From Forficula auricularia (Eukaryota; Arthropoda; Insecta; Dermaptera; Forficulidae): a DNA stretch of 64,000 nucleotides. Both the position numbers and the translations under genes were made by a program. The notes under the pieces are model-generated. The model was not told the origin of the DNA and did no database searches. It saw only the letters and a list, made by a program, of their open reading frames with translations. Positions 11,801 to 20,800 of this stretch are shown in pieces. The stretch covers positions 26,080,711 to 26,144,710 of the forward strand of contig JALMQS010000128.1 in assembly GCA_024734495.1 (NCBI GenBank), in the 5' to 3' direction. Positions within the stretch are counted from its first letter, which is position 1. Each line of letters starts with the position of its first letter.

Positions 11801-14800
11801 CAAAAATGTTGAAAAGGCTAAACATATTTTGATAGAAACAATTGAACGAAATGTCGGTGTTAAGGACTACCATATAAAAAAATATTATATACTAAACTGA
11901 ATGATATTTTAAAAGATATAAATTATTTTGTCCAAACGTCTGAATATTCATTCATTCGTGAGTTTGAAAGATAGGAAATTTTGTGAGCTCTAGCTCAAAA
12001 GCCCTAAAGAATATCAAAATGATATTTCATATTTAGTTGTTTTAAGTTCGAATTAGTTGAGATTAAAAGTTGATTAGACTTTCGATGAAATAGGATCACA
12101 AATAATTGATGTTTCCTTTAGACAGTTTTTTTTTTAATAAAATAACTAAAAAAAGCATATAAATGTTAAAATTGGAGATAGTGGTAAAGTTTAAGATTTT
12201 CAAAGAAAACACGAGAAATTGTCAACTACTGAAACCGAGGGGTTATGGATGTTTTTTATCATTTATTTATTTATTAGAATGTTTTGAGGCGAATTGAACA
12301 TAGGTATACAAAAAAAAACATTACTAAGCTGATTGAGACTTGGTAGTTAATATATCTAATAATTATATATAGAAGGGTCCTAAAATTTATTATTACAAAA
12401 TTTAGTAAAATTTATTAGTTTTGTATTCAAATAATTTAAGTTACCTACTAAACTACAGACACAGATTAAAAGTTACTAGAAAATCAACAAAAAACGAAAA
12501 AGGCACACGCAAATTTTGACAAATACACTTTTTCATTATAAATGTCATCTAAAAGCTTCGAAAACTCGAAAAAGTCAGAACTCTGGTATTAATTTTATAA
12601 ATTTTACAGTACTTTAGAAAATAATTAGATTTTTTTTCATTCCTGAACATTTTTAATTTTCAGACATGTGCCCTTTTCAAAATTGCATATTCAATTATCA
12701 TAACGTTTGTACGTACTTACTTTACGTAGTGATTTATTAAAAAGAAACCACTACCTTGCTTTCGCTTTTTTACATTGAGGGAGGGCTCCACCCGATGAAT
12801 TTGCTACTGGTCTCAACGGTACCTATAGTTACGTCACTGCTTGACCGCAACATTTTTAAATAGTGAAGATTAAATCTTTGAGTAAAAAATTGTTAAGTGA
12901 GATATGTATATACAAGACCAGTTCGCCTCGGAGGAGAAGATTACACTGCCACTCGGATTCAATTTTCGCGGGGTGAAATCAACCCTTCTATTAAAAATCT
13001 TCACTAACATCTTGGATTCAGTATATGAAAATCTCTCATATTTTCTTTTAAAATATTTTCACAATGTTTGTTAAAGAAGGCATTTTTGGAGGACTTAACG
13101 CCTTAATTTTTTTAACATGATAGTTTTAATCTTTTTTGAGCTAGACTAAAAAATAATAGCAGGAATGGATACAATTACTTAGATGTTTATTTAGAAATAA
13201 CATAATATATATACCATATGAACGAAAGGGGAGAGGTGTTTAGTAAAGTCATGTGAGTGGCTACATCAGCTTATTTTTCTACGTTGTGACAAGGGATAGT
13301 TAGTTCTACATATTCCAATAAAAATATGATCTATAGTGTCTCAAGTTTGAGTCAGGATCTTTTTGAAAATTAAACCTACTATTAGATCAGATATTATTTT
13401 TTATTTTTTATATCAAAATATATTATACGAGCTGCTCCAGGCGTGCCTTCAGCACGCCCTCTGCAGCTCGGCCCTCCAGGCGGGTGGCCCTGGCGGGCTG
13501 CGTCTCGGAATGTGATTATTAGGTCTGTAATATTTTGCCCCCACGCACTCATTTTGGATATTGATTTTTACAGCATACATTTTATATAGTCTTAAAAACT
13601 AACATTACAAAATTTGATCTATATCGGAGAGAGTATTAATTTTTTTGTCCCAACTCACATTTTGGGAGGTTGAAATTATTTTTTAGATATTTGCAAATAT
13701 TTAGATATTTGCATATAAATAACTCTCAGTTTTCTAAAGAGTAAATGTACAAAAAAGGTAAAAATTTCTATATTTTGCCCCCCCCACCCCTTTCGCCGAC
13801 ATACAGTCAATTTTGATAGTTGATTTTTACAGGAATAGTTTTTTAAAGTAATAAAGAATAACTCTACAAAATTTGATCAAGATAGGAGAGAGTTTTAATT
13901 TTTTCCCCCACTCACATTTTGGATAGTTGGGAGTCGAATTTCAAAAAATCCTGAAATAACTTTTTAGATATTTGTATTTAGAATTTTATTAAGTAAAAAT
14001 CAAGTAGATATCTTATCGTTCTTAATTGAAAATGCATAATTAGTGTAAACACATTGCAAAGATATTTTGCGCCTTTTTGACCCCTTTAGGGGTCGAATTT
14101 CAAAAAATCCTGAAATTAGTTTTTAGATATTTTAATTTAGTATTTTTATAAGTAAAAAGCAAGTCGATATTTTATCGTCCTTAAGAGATATCGCATAATA
14201 AGTGAAAACACACTTTGCTCCCTTTGACCCCCTTAGGGACGAATATCAAAAAATCCTTTCTTAGTGATCCCCTATGTCATAGATGTAATATCCTCTCCAA
14301 ATTTCATGTTTCTATGTCCAGTGGTTCTGGCTGTTTTGATGATGAGTGAGTGAGTGAGTGAGTGTTTCGGGCAAAGAATTTTTTATATATAGATTTTGGA
14401 GGTGATTAAAATCTTTGGAGTAATAATAAGCATTTTTTCTTTTGAAAATGATTCACTACTTTTATGAATAAAATTCACTTTTTTGAAAGCTGATAATAGC
14501 TTCGCGAAACGTGAGCGAGCCCTAGACCTTCATTTCGCGGACAACGCCTTCGCGAATTCTTGGGGAAAGTTCCTTTTAACCTTGCCAATTTTAACATGTT
14601 CAATGACTTTGTGAAATGAAAAGTATATTTTTAATCAGAAAGGGTTAATTAAATCATATTAAGGATATCGGGAAATTGAAAAAGAACCCCTTTTTGAAAA
14701 GTTGTCTCGTTTATAAAATAAACAAGAGATAAGTGATTTTTTAGAAAGTTTTTCTGGATTGAATCAATTAAAATTTTTTGTTGAGTTTATGATTTTCTGT

Positions 14801-17800
14801 TCCCTATTTCCGAAAACGTTCTCAAGTTCTTTTTATCCCGTACCGTACAGTCACAAAATAACCCTAATCTTAATATTCTCAATTGTTTAAATACGGAAAT
14901 GTCTAGCTTCCCTTTGGAATTAATAATACTTGAAAATTATTCATAGAACAATAAGGGAAGAAACATTATTGACTTTAATGGAAAAATTGGACGAAAATGT
15001 TGACATTTTTTCATGTTTAGGAACGTTCTCTGATTTTATTTTTGTCTTGGTTTGATCTGGAAAGATGAAACTTAGCACAAAAAGGCTGCTTTTTAATGCA
15101 AAATTTAGTGCATAATTTAAGCTCATTAGCAGTAAGTATATCTGTTCAAAAGATTGCTAAATGATTTGATTTATTTTCCAATTGTCTATATTTTTTTCTG
15201 GAAATTCTGAATCTAGAAGTCTCGAAAAACTCGGTTTCTCGTTGGAAAAACTAACATGTTGACACCAGTACCAAGTTTTCATTATTTTTAGCTTATGAAT
15301 TTTATGGGCAACGCAACCCAAAGAAAAACATCGTGATTAAAAATTAATTATTTTTAGACACTTTCAAGACATTTCTAAACATGAAAAAGCAAAAAAGAAA
15401 ATTGTTAAGTGAATGAATGAATGAATACTCTTGCAACCAGGTGAGCTAAACTCACCGAGCGTAAGTTTTCCATTTTTCGCCTAGGATTTCAAACAAGAAA
15501 AAGAAAGAAAGAAATTATATATTGTTGTGAATATTTAATTTATTTGTTTTTACATTAGAAATTAATTGGGGGAGTTGATTACAGTTGGCTACTTATGGCG
15601 TTCTCTGTTTTTGCTAAATAGCTGACATCGATGTCTTAGGCCACCCAGGAAACAAGATAAATTTATCTTCAGATAACTACATACCCGAGACTAGTCAGCC
15701 TTAATTAAATACGAAACAAAACAGACATTAATTACATTAGAAGAAGTCCTACACGTGAAGTTAAAAAACAAAAACAAATTCATTTTGTGATGAAATAGAA
15801 TTTATAGATAATTAATTTCGTGATTGAATGGAAATATTAAAGATATCGTAAATTAAATACTTCCCATTTTTGGCATAATATTTTTTGAATTTTCAAGATG
15901 GAAGAAGTTGCAACAATTCATAAGTCACCACAAGAAGAAGGGGGGATGAGTTAGATTGGAGCAAAAATTACTTTTGTGTAGGGAAGTTCTTGAATGGGTG
16001 ATAACTATATATCGTAGAAAATATATCGTAGAAAAGAGATCAAGTTTCAGTCTCAATAACTCATAGGGATAAGCGAATTGGACAATGCGTTTGTTAAATT
16101 TTTAAATTAATTATTAATAATTTAAAAATTAAATTTTTATCTATTCTAAACGCGAGTATCACATCTTGAGTGCTCAAGTATAATTTGATCAAAAAAAAAC
16201 AAAACAATGATTTTACTCGACTATTAATTCATATTTCTACTATGGATTAACACTTGAAAAAGAACTTCAGAATTAGAAACATTGGCTTAAATCAATTTTC
16301 TTCTGACATGCATGGTGGAATCCAAAAGCATCTTTCACATCATCAAGATGAACGCATGTTCAGAACTTCAAAAGATCATGTAACACTTGACGATAGATTT
16401 GAATCAATTATTTACAGTTACTATCTCCATTTAAATGTTATGTAAAATAATCCTAGAAACAACAAAACGATCATGTATCTACATATAGATAATATTAAAA
16501 TGTATTTATTAAACTTGAATTTACAGTTATAGAGGCCGCGAAGCCAAGGTAATTCTGTAACAGTACTCGAGAAGGACAGACAGCCTCCCTCTTGGAAACC
16601 ACACCTCATCCGACATTTTACTCTCTTCGAGTAGGAGCTCTCCCGAAATCTTAACGATGACATAATAACTTTTAGAACGTCGAAACTTTCTCTATGATTA
16701 CCAAACCAATCAATGGATTTTTAATAAAAGAAATAATAATAATAAAATAATCGATTTGTTTCAATAATGTTAAAGCACTTATATTGAAAAATGTCACAAA
16801 TACATTACCAATCAATTCATTATAATTTTTAAAATGTCTTTTTTAATTAATTATTTGTATATTATTAAAATATGGTTAATTCTTTGCTCTTTTGATAAAT
16901 AAAGATAGAATCAAGCAAAAAATAAAAAAGGTGAACATGCTTGTTTCTCAAAACTCGTTTGTTCACAGCGAGTCAAGTTTTGGAAAGATAATTTTGCAGG
17001 AAAGGCCTTGAAAGAGGTGGAAGCTTGACCATAGACAAAAATTTATTACTTATCCTTTTGAATAAATTCATCCATATTTAGTATTTTGGTATTTTACTTT
17101 CAATTATAGAAATCTAAGTGAATATTTTTAATTTTTGCGAATCAAAGAATTTATAAAATTGTATAGTATTTAAAGTAAATAATAATTCATTTTTATAAAA
17201 GGTCAACTTGCACATTTCCATTATATTAGTGTAATATAAAATAATTGTTTGTAAAAAAAAATTGATATATATTATTCTAACAGCCTTGGTATGTAATTAA
17301 ACACACACCAGTTTCCGTAAGAAGGAAAAATCTAGTTCTTGGATGGGTGATTGTCTGGAATACTATGAGCTTTTGTCTTATAACCGTTCAAAGATTGATT
17401 AGTAGTAAAGGGAGATATTGGAAATGATAATTCCCTCTGAAATACAGGTACCTATCATCAATTTAGTTTTATAAAAATTGCCGATCGAAGTAGACTAAAA
17501 ATTTCTAAAGAAAGTGTCATTTACTAAATCCGAGTTGTAATGAATAATTTTTAATAAATGTGAGAAGGGTTGCGTTCACCCCCTTAGGAATCGAACCCGA
17601 GTGTCGAAAAGCGCGATATATCTATGCTTTTCTAGTTATTCTGTTGGTTTTCTTGATTTTTCTTTACTGGAATTTAACCCTTGACACAAGGTTATTCTTA
17701 AATAGAGTTGAATTTTATTATTAAATTTAATTATAATGATGCTGGACCGGTAAGTTTATTTTGATTCATCCGCTTGTTACTCACCATCCATCCTGAGATT

Positions 17801-20800
17801 AAAAACCCGAGTAAAAGATCAACAAGAGGATGAATCAAAATTAAATTTAATGTAGTATACAATATGTATATGTAGATATTTACATATGAAATATTGTTAA
17901 ATTTTAATAATTGCAAATTGCAAATTGAATTGTTGATTAATTATTAATGATCTGAAATTGTTAATAAGCTTGTATTATTACTTTCAGATGAACAATGCTG
18001 ATATTAGCATAAAATGCTTCATAGTTCAAACCTTTGAACTATATTAATTCCTTCGTTTTCTACTTCAAACACTTCGAGATATAATTGATTTAATTAATTT
18101 TTTCGATTCCAAAATAAGCTGTACCCTACCATTAGGATAAACTCTCTTGTAGTAAAATACTCAGATTTGTTTTAGGATAATAACAAAAACATGAAATCAA
18201 AATCAAATTACTCAAATTCCCAAAATTTTGCAGATAATATATCGAGTTTTGTAAAGATGTACTTTCAACTAAATGGCATTGACATTCCAAAAATTGGAGG
18301 GATAAGACCCGATACGTTTTAAGATAATTACCATATAAATTGTTGATTTATGTATAAATAATATGCTTTTCAATAAAATCATTCAAAAAATAATTTTTTC
18401 TGCATTTTTGAACCATGCATTTTTGAGGTTCTAAAGTTAGAAGGACCAACATCTAGTCACTTATCCGTATTGGAAATAAAAAACATTTCGACACAAGAAG
18501 AAACTTTCTACAACTTTCTTGGGTTATAGATAAAATGGATTAATAAATTAGAATCCCCGAAATTTCATAAAATTTATAAAAAAAAAGTTTATAAAATCAA
18601 AGTCGGTCCACAATTTAATTATTTTATAGATTTATTCATTATTTATGAAACAAATAAATAAAATATAATCTATTGTTATTTAGCTAATCATCGTAAAGTT
18701 AACAATTTCACAATTAGAATATTATTTTATCTAATTTTTGTTTATATCGAGTTAGATAACGACGAAATAATTGTAAAGCTTATTTCGCTAATTTTCGTTA
18801 TTTTAGCTAATCTATTTTTTATATAAAATTGGATGCATTTCAATGAAAGGCTTTTCTTCCTAAGACTGTGCGATGAAATTATTTATTAAGCCACGTCAGT
18901 ATTTCTGATGCAATCTTGGAGAGATGGGCAGTGTCCCTTTCAAGAACGAATCTGTTTCTGTCTTAGGTCGCCAAGACATTTGTTAAGCCTCCAATGAGTC
19001 AAAGAGCTTCTTTCTTGTGTTCATAAGAGTGAAGGGTAGGGAGAAGTGGTTGAGGAGGGTGTCTTCAGCTCAGGCACACCCCCAAATGGCATATAAAAAA
19101 ACATGTAAAAGTTGTATTGAATTTCATTAAAAATTTAAAGAAAAAGTGGAAATTTTTCAAAGGCCCAGTATGCTTTCGAAGAATTTTGAAAATTTGACAT
19201 TTTTCTTATTAATTTAATACGAGAATGCTAAAACTTGACAGAAAAGTACAAGGAAAGAAAAATCACGATGTTATATACTTTTAAATTACCTTTTGGTATA
19301 TTAGATGGCTACCTAGAAATTACTACCTATGTAGGTACATCCTAATATATACTGCAACAAAATTTATATGCCAAAGATGTTGGTTTCGTTATTTTTATGA
19401 AGGTATTTTATTTCAGGAATATTGTCATCATTTTTTGTTACAATTAAATTGATATTTGAACTTTGTCAAATATCAGGAGTGATTAATATCATGCCTGTGT
19501 TTTTTCAAAATAAACTTTTAAAAAATAATAAATGAATAAATTTTGAAATAGGTATTATCTTAACAATGTACCACATATATTATGTTTCTAATTTTAATGC
19601 ATGTTAGGCAAAATATACGAGTACGTAAGAGGAAATATATTCGAAGATCCACTTATTATGCCATTATGATTTATCTATATTCAACATGAAATTATATTAA
19701 TTTCAAACCATTTCATTGGTCACCTCTTTGACTTTTCCTTCCCTCTATTACCTCTAGTCAAGCTTTTTACTTTACCATACAGGATATGGTCAAGTATTGT
19801 AATCGTGGATGAAAAAAGTGTTTTTTCTTTCTTTTTTTTTTGAAATATCTCAAAAACGGCTTAAACTATTTTGATTAAAAAAATTGAGCAAAACCATGGC
19901 ATTTCGCTCTACAAAAAAGCCCTAATAAGTGAACATCGAAAAAATTATATTTTTCGAGATAACAATTGTTTTGTCAAAATGTCTGTTAGTAAGTCTGTCT
20001 GTACGTTACCAAATTTTTGTGGACGAGCTAGCTCAAAAACTAATGTGAATATCGAAACCAAATTTCACACCTAATTTTGGTCCATTGAGATTAAGAGCTG
20101 ATTAGATTTTGGTGCATATCGAACCAATATTAAAGGGGGTGGAGGGGGGATAAAAATTAAAAATCTAGGCCATTTAAGCAAACTCAACCAAATTTTGTAT
20201 ACATAATCAGTGGTACCAGAAGTCTAAAAATTCAAAAACTAACCGCCCAAAATGGGTGGGGGGGGGTCAAAAAATAAAAATATAGGCCCTTGTACCAAAC
20301 TCAACCAAATTTTGTATACATAATCAGTGGGCCCCCAGTAGTCTAAAAATGCAAAAACTAACCCCCCTACATGATTATAAATAATTTTATTAAATATTAA
20401 ATATAAGTGAGGGCCAGGTTGTATGGTAAAGTCAAGTGGATGGCCACATCAGAACACGTCAGCTTATTTTATCGTATACCCCTAAGGTAGAAAAAATAAA
20501 TAGCACCTACCCTAACTTTTGGATGTAAAATTATTCGCAAATAGTCTTAAAAAAGGCACAAAAGCTTAGCATCATATCATTTTATACTCGTACAATAGTT
20601 ATGGCTATACCGAAAAGATTGTTTAGTAGCGAATCATGGGTCCTAACATCTATAGTCGGAAACAGAATACAACCATATTTATTAAGATCAGCGACAGGTT
20701 TAAAATCTTGAATCAAAATATTAATTAATATCGCTAAAACAGGTACGACCACGTTATGAAAATGAATATTAGCCAACTAAACAAACAAATCATGAAAATA

